From: an uncultured Bacilli bacterium
GTDB taxonomy: Bacteria > Bacillota_I > Bacilli_A > RF39 > UBA660
DNA length: 50,430 nucleotides
Direction: 5' to 3'
Assembly: GCA_910586425.1 (NCBI GenBank)
Contig: CAJUHL010000009.1
Location: 1 to 50,430, forward strand
The notes under the pieces were generated by a model, which was not told the origin of the DNA, ran no database searches, and was given only the letters and a program-made list of their open reading frames with translations. The position numbers and the translations under genes were made by a program. Position 1 is the stretch's first letter. Every line of letters begins with the position of its first letter. Shown piece by piece: positions 7,868 through 17,120 of the stretch.

Positions 7868-8298
7868 AAGTATTAGTCACAGGAGGTGCTGGATTTATAG
7901 GCAGTAATTTTTTGACTTATATGGTAAAAAATATCCTAATTCTGAATGGGTATGTTTAGATGCTTTGACTTGTGTTGGTGATTTGAAATATCTAGATTCT
8001 ATCATAAATCTAAATAATTTTAAACTTATTTTGGGAAATATTTTTGCAAAATATAATGCTCAACATTTCCATTTTTAAGGAGGAAACACCTTTAAACCAT
8101 CCTATATGCTGTAATTAGGGCTTCTGCTGATATGCTAGTATGGATCAGCAATTCGTGATTGGATATATGTTCAAGATCATGTAAAGGAATTCATTTTGAT
8201 ACATGATAACATATGATTACTGCGCATTTATAAATAAAAAACAATCGAACATAATATCTCATGATGATGCCATTCAAAAAATACTGAAATTCAAATAG
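7864..8298 (+). pseudogene. rfbB: dTDP-glucose 4,6-dehydratase pseudogene (frameshifted, internally deleted)
   Basis: The start MKVLVTGGAGFIGSNFLTYM is the NAD-binding beginning of RfbB. An A-run near 7930 shifts the frame, after which YPNSEWVCLDALTCVGDLKY continues to NFKLILGNI. About 90 residues are then missing. EETPL (near 8085) and AVIRASADMLV (near 8110-8140), which corresponds to the YxxxKASAD region with the catalytic Tyr-Lys damaged, are in different frames. IRDWIYVQDHVKEFI follows near 8155-8195, then stops. A full enzyme has about 330 residues. This is a clear relic of a rhamnose or other deoxysugar pathway. Confidence 0.85.
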
Positions 8299-8536
8299 TA
8301 GTTAACTTGTTTTTATTAGCTAAAAATGATAAGATTATGTAGTAAATTTTGCTATTTAATTATGTTTAGTGTTATTTAGTCCAAAAAATGAAATTTGTGA
8401 CTTTCCTTCGCGCATTAACAAAAGTGCCTTATTAACCATATTTTTATGCAATAATTTTTTAACTATTATGCTCAAAATAGAATAATAGTAATTCTTTAAA
8501 AAAATCACAAAGTGATATCAAATGGGAGTGAAATCT
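8299..8536. other. intergenic before uvrB
   Basis: No gene seen. It is AT-rich, with only weak promoter-like hexamers (for example AATAAT near 8484). No GAACnnnnGTTC-type LexA box was found before uvrB. Confidence 0.5.
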
Positions 8537-10501
8537 ATGTTCAAATTAGTCTCAAAATATGAACCAAGTGGAGACCAACCAAAAGCCATTGAAAAGTTAG
8601 TGTTGGATATACAAAAAGGGGAAAAGTATCAAGTATTACTGGGAGCAACGGGAACTGGAAAAACTTTTACCATTGCGAATGTAATCAAAGAAGTAAATAA
8701 ACCAACCCTCGTTTTAGCGCACAATAAAACACTTGCAGGACAATTATATTCTGAATTAAAAGAATTATTTCCTGAAAATCATGTAGAATATTTTATTTCT
8801 TATTACGATTATTATCAACCAGAAGCTTATGTTGCAAAAACAGATACTTATATAGAAAAAGATGCTTCCATCAATGATGAAATAGATGAATTAAGACATG
8901 CTGCAACTTCAGCTTTAATTACACACGATGATGTGATTGTCGTTGCCTCTGTTTCTTGCATATATGGAATAGGAGAAATTGATGATTACAAGGACAAAAT
9001 GTTGACACTAAATGTAGGGGATCAAATCGAACGTGATGAAGTTATGTTGAAATTAGTCAATATGTTTTATGAACGAAATAATTTAGAACTCAAAAGAGGT
9101 ACATTTCGTGTAAGAGGCGATGTATTAGAAATTATGCCAGTCAATCAACATGGTAAAGGAATTCGAATTGAATTTTTTGGTGATGAAATTGATAAAATAT
9201 ATGAATATGATACCTTAACAGGTACTATTACATCCAATAAAAAATCTATTAGTTTATTTGCTGCAAGTCATTTTGTGACGAGTGAAGAAAAAATTAAAAA
9301 AGCAGTAGAAAATATTCGAATGGAATTAAAAGATAGATTACAATATTTGAAAGAAAACAACAAGCTATTAGAATATCAACGTTTGATGGAACGTACCAAT
9401 TATGATTTAGAAATGTTGTCTGAAACAGGTACTTGTAGAGGAGTAGAAAACTATTCAAGACACTTGGCACTCAAAGAAGCAGGAGCAACCCCAACTACTC
9501 TTATTGATTTCTTTCCAAAAGATTTTCTTCTGATTGTAGATGAATCTCATGTGACATTGCCCCAAGTAAGAGGAATGTATAATGGAGATCAAGCAAGAAA
9601 ACAAGTCCTCGTCGATTTTGGGTTCCGTCTTCCAAGTGCGAAGGACAATCGACCCTTGACCTTTGAAGAATTTGAAAAAAAAATCAATCAAATTATTTGC
9701 GTATCTGCTACACCAGGTGATTACGAGCTTGAAAAAGCAGAAAATCATATCGCAGAACAAATCATACGTCCAACAGGATTACTGGATCCAACCATTGAAG
9801 TAAGACCGACAAATGGTCAAATGGATAATTTATTGGAAGAAATTCATAAAAGAATCGAGAATCAGGAAAGAGTATTAATTACAACACTAACCATTCGTAT
9901 GGCAGAAGAGTTGACCACTTATTTAAAAAAATTGGACATTAAAGTTGCCTATTTACATAGTGAAATCAAATCACTAGAACGAATGCGCATCATAAGAGAT
10001 TTACGATTAGGAAAATATGATGTCCTTGTTGGTATCAACTTGTTAAGAGAAGGATTAGACATTCCAGAAGTCAGTTTGATTGCTATCATGGATGCAGATA
10101 AACAAGGGTTCTTAAGAAGTGATCGAAGTTTAATTCAAACAATAGGTAGAGCAGCTAGAAATGCCAATGGACATGTCATTATGTATGCTGATAAAATAAG
10201 TGATGCGATGGAAAAAGCCATCAAAGAAACAGAACGTAGAAGAACCATTCAAATGGAATATAATAAAAAACATAACATTATTCCAAAAACAATTATGAAA
10301 GAAATTAGAGATTTGATTTCAAATAATAAAGAAGTAGAAGAAAAAGTTCCTAATAAAATGAGTCAACAAGAAAAGAGAAACTTAATGGAACAAATTGAAC
10401 ATGAAATGAAAGAAGCTGCTTTGAATCTTGAATTTGAACGAGCAACAGAATTACGTGATATTTTATTTGAATTAAAAGAAGAAAATGGTAAAATAAAGTA
10501 A
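8537..10501 (+). CDS. uvrB: excinuclease ABC subunit B
   Basis: UvrB is the damage-verifying helicase-like subunit of UvrABC nucleotide excision repair. The frame opens at ATG 8522, but ATG 8537 is better: GGGAGTGA lies 6-13 bases before it, and the product then starts [18 protein letters not shown] (654 residues, normal). Visible features are Walker [11 protein letters not shown], the beta-hairpin [11 protein letters not shown], the DEXX-like VDESHVT, the helicase motifs [13 protein letters not shown] and QTIGRAARN, and the C-terminal UVR coiled coil ([19 protein letters not shown]). uvrA, often adjacent, is not in the window. It probably heads an operon with the following membrane-protein, lgt, trxB, yvcK and whiA genes, with gaps of 2-26 bases or overlaps. 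Confidence 0.97.
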   Translation: MFKLVSKYEPSGDQPKAIEKLVLDIQKGEKYQVLLGATGTGKTFTIANVIKEVNKPTLVLAHNKTLAGQLYSELKELFPENHVEYFISYYDYYQPEAYVAKTDTYIEKDASINDEIDELRHAATSALITHDDVIVVASVSCIYGIGEIDDYKDKMLTLNVGDQIERDEVMLKLVNMFYERNNLELKRGTFRVRGDVLEIMPVNQHGKGIRIEFFGDEIDKIYEYDTLTGTITSNKKSISLFAASHFVTSEEKIKKAVENIRMELKDRLQYLKENNKLLEYQRLMERTNYDLEMLSETGTCRGVENYSRHLALKEAGATPTTLIDFFPKDFLLIVDESHVTLPQVRGMYNGDQARKQVLVDFGFRLPSAKDNRPLTFEEFEKKINQIICVSATPGDYELEKAENHIAEQIIRPTGLLDPTIEVRPTNGQMDNLLEEIHKRIENQERVLITTLTIRMAEELTTYLKKLDIKVAYLHSEIKSLERMRIIRDLRLGKYDVLVGINLLREGLDIPEVSLIAIMDADKQGFLRSDRSLIQTIGRAARNANGHVIMYADKISDAMEKAIKETERRRTIQMEYNKKHNIIPKTIMKEIRDLISNNKEVEEKVPNKMSQQEKRNLMEQIEHEMKEAALNLEFERATELRDILFELKEENGKIK

Positions 10502-10513
10502 AAGGAGGCTACT

Positions 10514-10948
10514 ATGAAAAAAATTATAATTGAAGAGAATCATAAAAAAAACAAATATGGAAAATATAGTAAGTTTTTTGAATGGATTTTATATATGGTT
10601 GGATATGCTCTTATTTTAATCACAGTATCCATATTATTCCCCAAAACCATCCAAATTGATAATAGTGGTTTTGGAATTTGGGCTTTGATTGCATCCATTT
10701 TAATGAATCTTTTAAATCGGACTATAAAACCTGTACTAATTTTACTTACACTTCCCTTAACAGCAGTGACTTTAGGTATTTTTTATCCATTCATTAATGT
10801 ATTCATTTTATATATTGTAGATGTAATATTAGGAAGTCATTTTACCATTGGTGGGATTTTAATGACTTGTTTGGTTGCCATTTTAATTTCCCTTATGAAT
10901 GTCGCAATGGATCACTTGGTTATTCAACCAATTTTAAGAAAGGAGTAA
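10514..10948 (+). CDS. YvlD/phage-holin superfamily IV membrane protein
   Basis: A 144-residue membrane protein with about four transmembrane segments (roughly residues 26-46, 54-70, 76-100, 108-135). The motif RTIKPVLILLTLPLTAVTLG followed by FYPFINVFILY resembles the YvlD family, also labelled mycobacterial four-TM holin superfamily IV. In Bacillus, yvlD lies near hprK and lgt, and here too it precedes lgt (3-base gap). Its function in Bacillus is linked to envelope stress and not well defined. A role as a true holin is unlikely here because no lysis genes are nearby. Start ATG 10514 follows AAAGGAGG. Confidence 0.75.
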   Translation: MKKIIIEENHKKNKYGKYSKFFEWILYMVGYALILITVSILFPKTIQIDNSGFGIWALIASILMNLLNRTIKPVLILLTLPLTAVTLGIFYPFINVFILYIVDVILGSHFTIGGILMTCLVAILISLMNVAMDHLVIQPILRKE

Positions 10949-10951
10949 TTT

Positions 10952-11752
10952 ATGAATCCCATTATGATCGATTTTGGTTTCATTCAAATTTATTGGTATT
11001 CCTTTTTTCTATTAATTGCGTTTCTTATTGGATGTTTTTTGGCACTGAAAAAAGCGAAAAAAAGAAAGATAGAAGAAGAATTTATGGTGAATCTTTTCTT
11101 TTATACCATTCCCATTGCCTTTTTAGGAGCTAGAATTTATTATGTTATTTTCAATTGGAATTACTATAGTGTAAATATAGGGGACATCTTTAAAATATGG
11201 GAAGGAGGCCTTGCCATTCATGGTGGGGTAATAGCTGGATTTCTTTTTCTCATATTTTACTGTAAAAAACATAATGTTTCTCTCTTTCAAATAACAGATA
11301 TATTGGTTATTAGTCTAATTTTAGGACAAGCCATCGGTAGATGGGGTAATTTTTTTAATGGGGAAGCACATGGTGCAGTAACCACCCTAGCGCATTTACA
11401 GAGTTTACATTTACCAAATTTTATTATAAATGGGATGTATATTGATCATAATTATTATATCCCTACCTTTTTATATGAATCGATATGGAATTTACTAGGA
11501 TTTTTCATGTTATATATATTTTATCATTCCCAAAAATACTTTACAGGTAAAACAACAGGTTTATATTTAATATGGTATGGAATTGGAAGATTTATAATAG
11601 AAGGAATGCGGACAGATAGTTTAATGTTAGGAAATATTCGCATAGCCCAACTAGTTTCTATCATAACATTAATCATAGGTATCATTTTAATCGTTTATCA
11701 AAAAATTCAAAATGGATATCAAAAGGGGGATGAAAATGAAACAGACATATGA
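10952..11752 (+). CDS. lgt: prolipoprotein diacylglyceryl transferase Lgt
   Basis: Lgt attaches diacylglycerol from phosphatidylglycerol to the lipobox cysteine of prolipoproteins at the membrane. The 266-residue product has about seven hydrophobic segments. The family signature is present as GRWGNFFNGEAHG (about residues 128-140), with the essential Arg, Asn and Glu. GGLAIHGGVIAGF (about 84-96), the C-terminal PTFLYES and the GRFIIEGMRTDS region are also there. AAGGAG precedes ATG 10952. The end overlaps the trxB start by 17 bases. The lipoprotein at 18608 would be a client. Confidence 0.96.
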   Translation: MNPIMIDFGFIQIYWYSFFLLIAFLIGCFLALKKAKKRKIEEEFMVNLFFYTIPIAFLGARIYYVIFNWNYYSVNIGDIFKIWEGGLAIHGGVIAGFLFLIFYCKKHNVSLFQITDILVISLILGQAIGRWGNFFNGEAHGAVTTLAHLQSLHLPNFIINGMYIDHNYYIPTFLYESIWNLLGFFMLYIFYHSQKYFTGKTTGLYLIWYGIGRFIIEGMRTDSLMLGNIRIAQLVSIITLIIGIILIVYQKIQNGYQKGDENETDI

Positions 11753-12647
11753 TTGCGTAGTCATTGGCGCTGGGGTGGCAGGTATGACAGCTGCTATTTA
11801 TTTGAAACGTGCCAATGTCAATGTATTGTTATTAGAAAGTAGTGTTCCAGGAGGACAAATCAATCGATCTGCGAGAGTAGAAAACTATCCAGGTTTTTTA
11901 GAAATTGATGGTCCAACATTGGCAATGAAAATATATGAACAAATCCAAAATTTAAAAATAGAATATCGCTATGGAGAAGTAATCGATATTATTGATAAAA
12001 AAAATCAGAAAATTGTTAAAACAGAAAAAGAAGAAATAGAATGCAAAGGAATTATTATCGCAACAGGCCGAGTTCCAAAAGAACTAGGATTAGAACAAGA
12101 AACCGAATTAGTAGGACATGGAATTAGTTGGTGTGCTGTTTGTGATGGACCATTTTTTAGAGGAAAAGATGTATGTGTAGTTGGTGGTGGAAATAGTGCA
12201 TTTGAAGAAAGTTTATATTTATCAGAAATTTGTAACAATGTAACTATCATTAATCGAAGTGAAAAATTAAGAGCAGATTCTATATTAGTAGAAGAAGTAA
12301 AAACAAAGAAAAATATTGATATTTTATATAATAGTGTCGTAAATACAATTAATGAAACAGATGGATATCTATCCTCTATATTAATAGAACAAGAAGGAAA
12401 AATCAAAGAGGTTATATGTGATGGATTATTTATCTATATTGGTTCTAAACCAAATACTCATTTTGCTAGAAATGCCAATATTCAAATGAAAAATGATTAC
12501 ATCATAACAGACTCTAATATGCGTACAAACATAAAAGGAATTTATGCATGTGGGGATGTCATATATAAAGATGTATATCAAATCTCAACTGCGGTTGGAG
12601 AAGGAGCAACTGCTGCAATGAGTTTTAAAAAAGATGCAGAATCATAA
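11736..12647 (+). CDS. trxB: thioredoxin reductase
   Basis: TrxB transfers electrons from NADPH through FAD to thioredoxin. The frame opens at 11712, but ATG 11736 is the likely start. It lies 6 bases after a GGGGG run, and the protein then begins MKQTYDCVVIGAGVAGM (303 residues). FAD-binding GAGVAG, the redox-active CAVC pair (about residues 133 and 136), NADP-binding GGGNSAFEE and the C-terminal GIYACGDV are all intact. Its order before yvcK and whiA matches Bacillus, although rapZ is missing between them. Confidence 0.96.
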   Translation: MKQTYDCVVIGAGVAGMTAAIYLKRANVNVLLLESSVPGGQINRSARVENYPGFLEIDGPTLAMKIYEQIQNLKIEYRYGEVIDIIDKKNQKIVKTEKEEIECKGIIIATGRVPKELGLEQETELVGHGISWCAVCDGPFFRGKDVCVVGGGNSAFEESLYLSEICNNVTIINRSEKLRADSILVEEVKTKKNIDILYNSVVNTINETDGYLSSILIEQEGKIKEVICDGLFIYIGSKPNTHFARNANIQMKNDYIITDSNMRTNIKGIYACGDVIYKDVYQISTAVGEGATAAMSFKKDAES

Positions 12648-12673
12648 AATAAATTATAGATAAGGTGGTAAAT

Positions 12674-13621
12674 ATGCATCATAATGTTGTAGTATTAGGT
12701 GGTGGAACAGGAATGTCCACTTTACTAAAAGGATTGAAACAATTTCCAATTGATATAACAGCAATTGTTTCTGTGTGTGATGATGGCAAAAGTACAGGAA
12801 GATTAAGAAAAGAGTTTGATATCATTGCTGTAGGAGATTTACGTAGAGTATTGATTTCTTTAGCAGAAACGGAGCCATTGGTAGAGCAAGTATTAAATTA
12901 TCGATTTGAAACAACGAGTGATTTGAATGGCCATACAGTCGGTAATTTATTATTAACAGCAATGTCTAATATTACAGGAAACGTATCTGCTGGAATGGAA
13001 TCCTTCTCTAAATTGTTGAATCTAAAGGGGAGAGTACTCCCATTAACTGAAGATAAAGTAACATTAATTGGTCTTATGGAAGATGGATCAAAAGTGATAG
13101 GAGAACATAATATTACAGAAAGTAATCTAAAGATAGAATCGATTACATATGAAAAAGAAGCAGTTGCAACCAAAGAAGTCATCCATGCAATAGAAAGCTC
13201 CAGTTTGATTATTTTAAGTATGGGTAGTCTATACACCAGTATTCTTCCCAATTTAATATGTAAAGGAATTGTAGAAGCAATGGAAAAGAGTAATGCTAAA
13301 ATTATGTATATTTGTAATATGATGACACAACCAGGCGAAACAGATCATTATAAGGTAAGTGATCATGTTAAAGTATTAAATCAATATTTAGGAAAACGAA
13401 AAGTCGATGTTGTTTTAGCAAATAATCAAAAAATAGACGATCACATTAAAAAAAGATATGAAACATTAGAACAAAAAGATCAAGTCATACTAGATAATAA
13501 GGAATTACAAAAAATGGACCTTGAGGTTATTCAAAATCAATATGTTACAATAGAAAATAATATTATAAGGCATAATACCAATCAATTATCCGTGGATGTT
13601 TTTTCTTATTTAATTAGATAG
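12674..13621 (+). CDS. yvcK: YvcK/CofD-like gluconeogenesis factor
   Basis: YvcK belongs to the CofD (UPF0052) family. In Bacillus it binds UDP-GlcNAc, is needed for growth on gluconeogenic carbon sources and supports cell shape, without a proven enzymatic reaction. The frame opens at GTG 12665, but ATG 12674 with AAGGTGG is better (315 residues). It starts with the nucleotide-binding VVLGGGTGMSTLLKGLK, then VSVCDDGKSTGRLR, DLRRVL and LNGHTVGNLLLTA. It lies between trxB and whiA as in most Bacillota. rapZ, normally next to it, is absent here. Confidence 0.93.
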   Translation: MHHNVVVLGGGTGMSTLLKGLKQFPIDITAIVSVCDDGKSTGRLRKEFDIIAVGDLRRVLISLAETEPLVEQVLNYRFETTSDLNGHTVGNLLLTAMSNITGNVSAGMESFSKLLNLKGRVLPLTEDKVTLIGLMEDGSKVIGEHNITESNLKIESITYEKEAVATKEVIHAIESSSLIILSMGSLYTSILPNLICKGIVEAMEKSNAKIMYICNMMTQPGETDHYKVSDHVKVLNQYLGKRKVDVVLANNQKIDDHIKKRYETLEQKDQVILDNKELQKMDLEVIQNQYVTIENNIIRHNTNQLSVDVFSYLIR

Positions 13622-13631
13622 AAGGTGAATT

Positions 13632-14549
13632 ATGTCATTTACAAGTATTGTTAAAAATGAAGTAAGTAAATTGCAAACAATAGAATCCGAAAATATAACA
13701 GAATTATCTGCAATTATAAGAAACATTGGTACAGTAAATGATGCCATTCAGATTTCAACTGAAAATGCATCGGTTGCAAGAAGAATTTATTCGTTATTAA
13801 AAGATAGCTATCATATTCAACCTAGTGTGATCGTAAGACGTGGGTATAATTTTAACAAAAATTATATTTATATTTTAGTGATCAAATATAAAGTTACCTC
13901 TATTTTAGAAGATTTGTCATACCAATTATCAAGTGAATCTAATATTCCAAAAGAATATATATATAGTGATGAAAATTTAATACAATCATATTTAAGAGGT
14001 CTTTTTTTAAGTACAGGAAGTATTAATGACCCTAAAAAATCACGATACCATTTAGAATTTTTAGTAGATAATATGGAATATGCAAAATTTATTTCAAAAT
14101 TATTAAATAATTTTGAATTGAATAGTAAAGTCCTAAAAAGGGATAATAAATATATGGTTTATATGAAAGAAGCAGAAAAAATAGGAGATTTTCTGCGGAT
14201 TATGAGAGCCAATAATGCTTTATTCTATTATGAAGATATTCGTATTTATAGAGATCATAAAAATATGACCAATCGGCTTAATAATTGTGAACAAGCCAAT
14301 GTTGATAAAATCATTGAAACAGCAACAGCGCAAATAAAGGATATTGAAGCAATAGAAAAAATGGAATTGTTAAGTCTTTTAGACGAAAAAACCAAGGAAG
14401 CTGCAATTTACCGTAAAAAATATCCAGAGGCATCGTTAGCTGAATTAAGTGAAATCATCAGTATGGAAACAGGAAACTCGATTACCAAATCAGGCCTACA
14501 TCATCGATTAAAAAAAATAAATGAATTGGCAATGAAATTAAAACGATAA
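13632..14549 (+). CDS. whiA: WhiA-like DNA-binding protein
   Basis: WhiA is a conserved DNA-binding protein. It is a sporulation regulator in actinobacteria, while in Bacillus it affects division and chromosome segregation. The 305-residue product has the N-terminal degenerate LAGLIDADG homing-endonuclease fold (SYLRGLFLSTGSIN around residue 117-131) and the C-terminal helix-turn-helix (YPEASLAELSE...SGLHHRLKKI). It follows yvcK by 10 bases with AAGGTG, so it is the last gene of the uvrB-whiA run. No clear hairpin terminator follows it. Confidence 0.95.
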   Translation: MSFTSIVKNEVSKLQTIESENITELSAIIRNIGTVNDAIQISTENASVARRIYSLLKDSYHIQPSVIVRRGYNFNKNYIYILVIKYKVTSILEDLSYQLSSESNIPKEYIYSDENLIQSYLRGLFLSTGSINDPKKSRYHLEFLVDNMEYAKFISKLLNNFELNSKVLKRDNKYMVYMKEAEKIGDFLRIMRANNALFYYEDIRIYRDHKNMTNRLNNCEQANVDKIIETATAQIKDIEAIEKMELLSLLDEKTKEAAIYRKKYPEASLAELSEIISMETGNSITKSGLHHRLKKINELAMKLKR

Positions 14550-14578
14550 AAAATATTTGTCATATATAATGTAAAGTA

Positions 14579-14607
14579 TTGTCAAATCTCTTTTCATACC
14601 ATAAAAT
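14579..14607 (+). promoter_or_regulatory. sigma-A promoter
   Basis: TTGTCA (14579-14584) and TAAAAT (14602-14607) with a 17-base spacer. Transcription would begin about 28 bases before ATG 14642. Confidence 0.6.
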
Positions 14608-14641
14608 TTTTGCTATAGTATAGTTAGAAGGTGGTGAAATA

Positions 14642-15049
14642 ATGGATATAGAAAGAGATATGGAACTAAAAAAATTATTAGAGAGTATTTTTATTAAAAA
14701 TTCCGATGTAAATTTATCGCAGCCAAATGTAATTGCCGCAGTGATTACAGCCGCATCCAATATGGCTTCCGTATCTGATATTACTAATTCTTCTGAAACT
14801 TTAATGAGTGATATCGTAAGGACTGAAGGATTAGAGTTGTATGGAAAAACAGATGATGAAATGGTAAATAGACTCATTGGAATGGGACCACAGTATGTAA
14901 AACCTGTAATTGGATATAGTGTAGATTTTATGGATTGGAATAGTGCAAGATTAAATTATGAAAATCAAAAAGCAGAGTATGATCAATTATATACAGGAAT
15001 GATGGAACGATATAAGAGTCATGAAGTGGAAAAAGGAAGAAATCTATAG
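14642..15049 (+). CDS. hypothetical protein, 135 residues
   Basis: It has its own promoter, an AGAAGGTGGTG ribosome binding site and its own terminator, so it is a monocistronic real gene. The protein is soluble and acidic, largely helical in appearance, with an Ala/Ile/Val-rich stretch (IAAVITAASNMASV) at about residues 30-43 and a Tyr-rich C-terminal half (WNSARLNYENQKAEYDQLY). No signal peptide. I do not recognise the family. Confidence 0.7.
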   Translation: MDIERDMELKKLLESIFIKNSDVNLSQPNVIAAVITAASNMASVSDITNSSETLMSDIVRTEGLELYGKTDDEMVNRLIGMGPQYVKPVIGYSVDFMDWNSARLNYENQKAEYDQLYTGMMERYKSHEVEKGRNL

Positions 15050-15082
15050 TTGATAAAAATTTATCACTTGTTATTTGTAAAT

Positions 15083-15104
15083 GGAGGCAATGCCTCCTTT
15101 TTTT
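15083..15104 (+). terminator. rho-independent terminator
   Basis: GC-rich stem GGAGGC (15083-15088) / GCCTCC (15092-15097), 3-base loop, followed by seven T. Confidence 0.9.
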
Positions 15105-15108
15105 GTTT

Positions 15109-15170
15109 AAAATGATCACTAAAAAAGCAGTAGATTCATTTTGAATATACCACTTTGTCAACAATCTGGA
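15109..15170 (+). repeat. IS1182-like 3' end, copy 2 (solo)
   Basis: It matches 1684-1745 at 58 of 62 positions by eye, including the hairpin (15130-15150, one mismatch) and the ending CTTTGTCAACAATCTGGA. No transposase remains. It is a solo relic of the same element type, immediately beyond the terminator of the preceding gene. Confidence 0.7.
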
Positions 15171-15177
15171 ATCCCAA

Positions 15178-15627
15178 CTATAGTTGAGATTTTTTTTGAA
15201 TACTTTGAATTGGGATAATATGTCCATCACAATTGGCACATTGAAATAATGGTGAATTTTTTTGATTATGTGTATAGATTTCATTGGCTTTTGTCAACAA
15301 TTCTAGTAATTCATATGGAATATCAGTCTCATAAGAACATTTATTACATTTATATTTTACATATTTTAGTTTTTCCTCCATTTGTGTAGAATCATCGATA
15401 CAAAATTTATACATATCGACACCTAATACAGAGGCAATTCTCCATAACGCTCCAAGCGAAAAAGTTTGATGCTTCTTTTTACTTTCAATACTAGCAATAA
15501 ATGACAGCGAATAATCGATTTGTTCCGCCAATTCACTTTGTGTCAAATGTTTCTCTTTTCTATATTTTTTTACATTCCGACCAATTACATTATAAATATA
15601 ATTTTCATCATCTTTTTTAAATTCCAT
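15178..15627 (-). CDS. XRE-family regulator with C-terminal zinc ribbon
   Basis: The 149-residue product has a Cro/C1-type helix-turn-helix at residues 15-72 (NVKKYRKEKHLTQSELAEQI, then SLSFIASIES). A second part carries two CxxC pairs, YKCNKCSYE (about residue 93) and FQCANCDG (about 128), which look like a zinc ribbon. The minus-strand start has GTGGTG before the ATG. A shorter paralogue at 45889-46116 shares IYNVIGxNxKKYRK. It lies between the solo IS end and the SPFH gene and may regulate one of its neighbours. The ligand is unknown. Confidence 0.75.
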   Translation of the reverse strand: MEFKKDDENYIYNVIGRNVKKYRKEKHLTQSELAEQIDYSLSFIASIESKKKHQTFSLGALWRIASVLGVDMYKFCIDDSTQMEEKLKYVKYKCNKCSYETDIPYELLELLTKANEIYTHNQKNSPLFQCANCDGHIIPIQSIQKKSQL

Positions 15628-15747
15628 TTTATCACCACTATAATTATTATCCTATAGAATATCAGGAAATTTATTTTAGTATTAGTACACAAAAATGAAA
15701 AAATATAATTAAACATGTAAAAATAATACATAAATAAAATAAAAGTA

Positions 15748-15756
15748 TGTTATAAT
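15748..15756 (+). promoter_or_regulatory. extended -10 element before the SPFH gene
   Basis: TGTTATAAT (TGn-TATAAT) with no good -35. The leader to ATG 15896 would be about 130 bases. It includes a 6-bp hairpin AGAATA/TATTCT without a T-run. Confidence 0.4.
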
Positions 15757-15895
15757 AAAGCAAGAATAGAAGTATTCTACAATTAAATTGTATATATAGT
15801 ATATATTATAAAACGAGGTGATGAAAACAAATAATATAACTGATATAAAAATTGTGTAATACCAATATTCGTAAAATATTATATGGAGGTAAAAT

Positions 15896-17116
15896 ATGGG
15901 ATTTATTAAAGCATTCGCAGGGGCAATCGGTGGAACTTTTGCGGATCAATGGAAAGATTTTTATGGACCTAAACCAAATGTTTCAGGAACAGCTGCCTTA
16001 TTTCAAGCAGTACCACAAGGAACAAATGCTGGTCGTGGTGAAAATACCAAAGGTTCAGAAAATATAATCACCAATGGAAGTAAAATAATTGTGCCAGAGG
16101 GAACAGCGCTTATTACAATTCAAGATGGTGCGATTACTGGATTGATTGCAGAACCAGGAGGTTTTGAATTTAGAAGTGATGATCCAAATTCAAGATCGAT
16201 GTTTAGTGGGGATGGGATTTTAGCATCAACTATTAAAACATCATGGGACCGCTTTAAATTTGGTGGACAACCAGGAGGTCAACAACTTGCATTTTATGTA
16301 AACTTAAAAGAAATTCCAAACAACCGGTTTGGAACACAATCTGAAATATATTGGGATGATGCCTATTTTGGAACACAAGTAGGAGCTGTAACAAGAGGAA
16401 CTTATACTCTAAAAATAACAGATCCACTTTTATTCATCAAAAATTTTGTTCCAGCAAAATATTTACAACCAGGAGCACCTGTGTTTGATTTTGCTGATAT
16501 GGATAATGATGCTGGAGCACAACTTTTCAATGAGGTTGTAAGTACATTATCTGCTGCCTTTTCAAATTATACAAATGATCCTAGTAAAGGAAACCGTATT
16601 TCTAAAATTCAAGCAGATCAAATTGGTTTTGCTCAAGCATTATCACAAGCAGTGGAAGAAGCATATCAATGGAAAAGTGACAGAGGTCTAGAAATTATAA
16701 AAACCGCTATTTTGGCAATTGAATATGACGAAGATACCAAAGTCCTTATGAAAGATGTGAAAAAAGCTGATGCCTTATCTGGTGCGAGAGGAAATAGCTT
16801 TATGCAACAATCTGTTGCAAGAGGAATGCAAGCAGCTGGCGAAAATGGCGGTGGCTCTGGTATGGCTTTCATGGGAATGGGTATGAATGCTTCTGGAAAT
16901 ATGATGGGTGCAATGCAACAACCAAATGCGGGAAATAGTTATCAACCAAACTTTGGACAAGCATCTCAACAAACACCAGAAGAGCAACCTGTCAGCCAAC
17001 AGTCTGATAAAGAAGATTCCTATGCAAAATTGGCAGAAGCCAAAAAATTATTAGATGCAGGTATAATTACACAAGAAGACTTTGATGCACTCAAATCCAA
17101 ATTGCTGGGGTTGTAG
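15896..17116 (+). CDS. YdjI-like SPFH-domain protein with C-terminal SHOCT
   Basis: The 406-residue product begins MGFIKAFAGAIGGTFADQWK, as in the YdjI (virion core protein-like) family. It then has an SPFH/band-7-like domain (about 45-290: VPEGTALITIQDG, GGFEF, the GTYTLKITDPLLFIKNF strand-turn), a Gly/Met/Asn/Gln-rich linker (about 300-370) and a C-terminal SHOCT motif (YAKLAEAKKLLDAGIITQED). In Bacillus, YdjI works with YdjG/YdjH and helps bring PspA to the membrane under envelope stress. No PspA gene is in this window. AGGAGG precedes ATG. It ends 4 bases before the zinc-ribbon partner gene, so they form an operon. Confidence 0.85.
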   Translation: MGFIKAFAGAIGGTFADQWKDFYGPKPNVSGTAALFQAVPQGTNAGRGENTKGSENIITNGSKIIVPEGTALITIQDGAITGLIAEPGGFEFRSDDPNSRSMFSGDGILASTIKTSWDRFKFGGQPGGQQLAFYVNLKEIPNNRFGTQSEIYWDDAYFGTQVGAVTRGTYTLKITDPLLFIKNFVPAKYLQPGAPVFDFADMDNDAGAQLFNEVVSTLSAAFSNYTNDPSKGNRISKIQADQIGFAQALSQAVEEAYQWKSDRGLEIIKTAILAIEYDEDTKVLMKDVKKADALSGARGNSFMQQSVARGMQAAGENGGGSGMAFMGMGMNASGNMMGAMQQPNAGNSYQPNFGQASQQTPEEQPVSQQSDKEDSYAKLAEAKKLLDAGIITQEDFDALKSKLLGL

Positions 17117-17120
17117 TATC

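Noticed and set aside
9455..9760. 101-codon minus-strand ORF inside uvrB
   Set aside because: It is antisense to conserved helicase motifs, and its composition is typical of a complementary frame.
12005..12406. 133-codon minus-strand ORF inside trxB
   Set aside because: It is antisense to the conserved CxxC and NADP-binding region of trxB, with no promoter or ribosome binding site.
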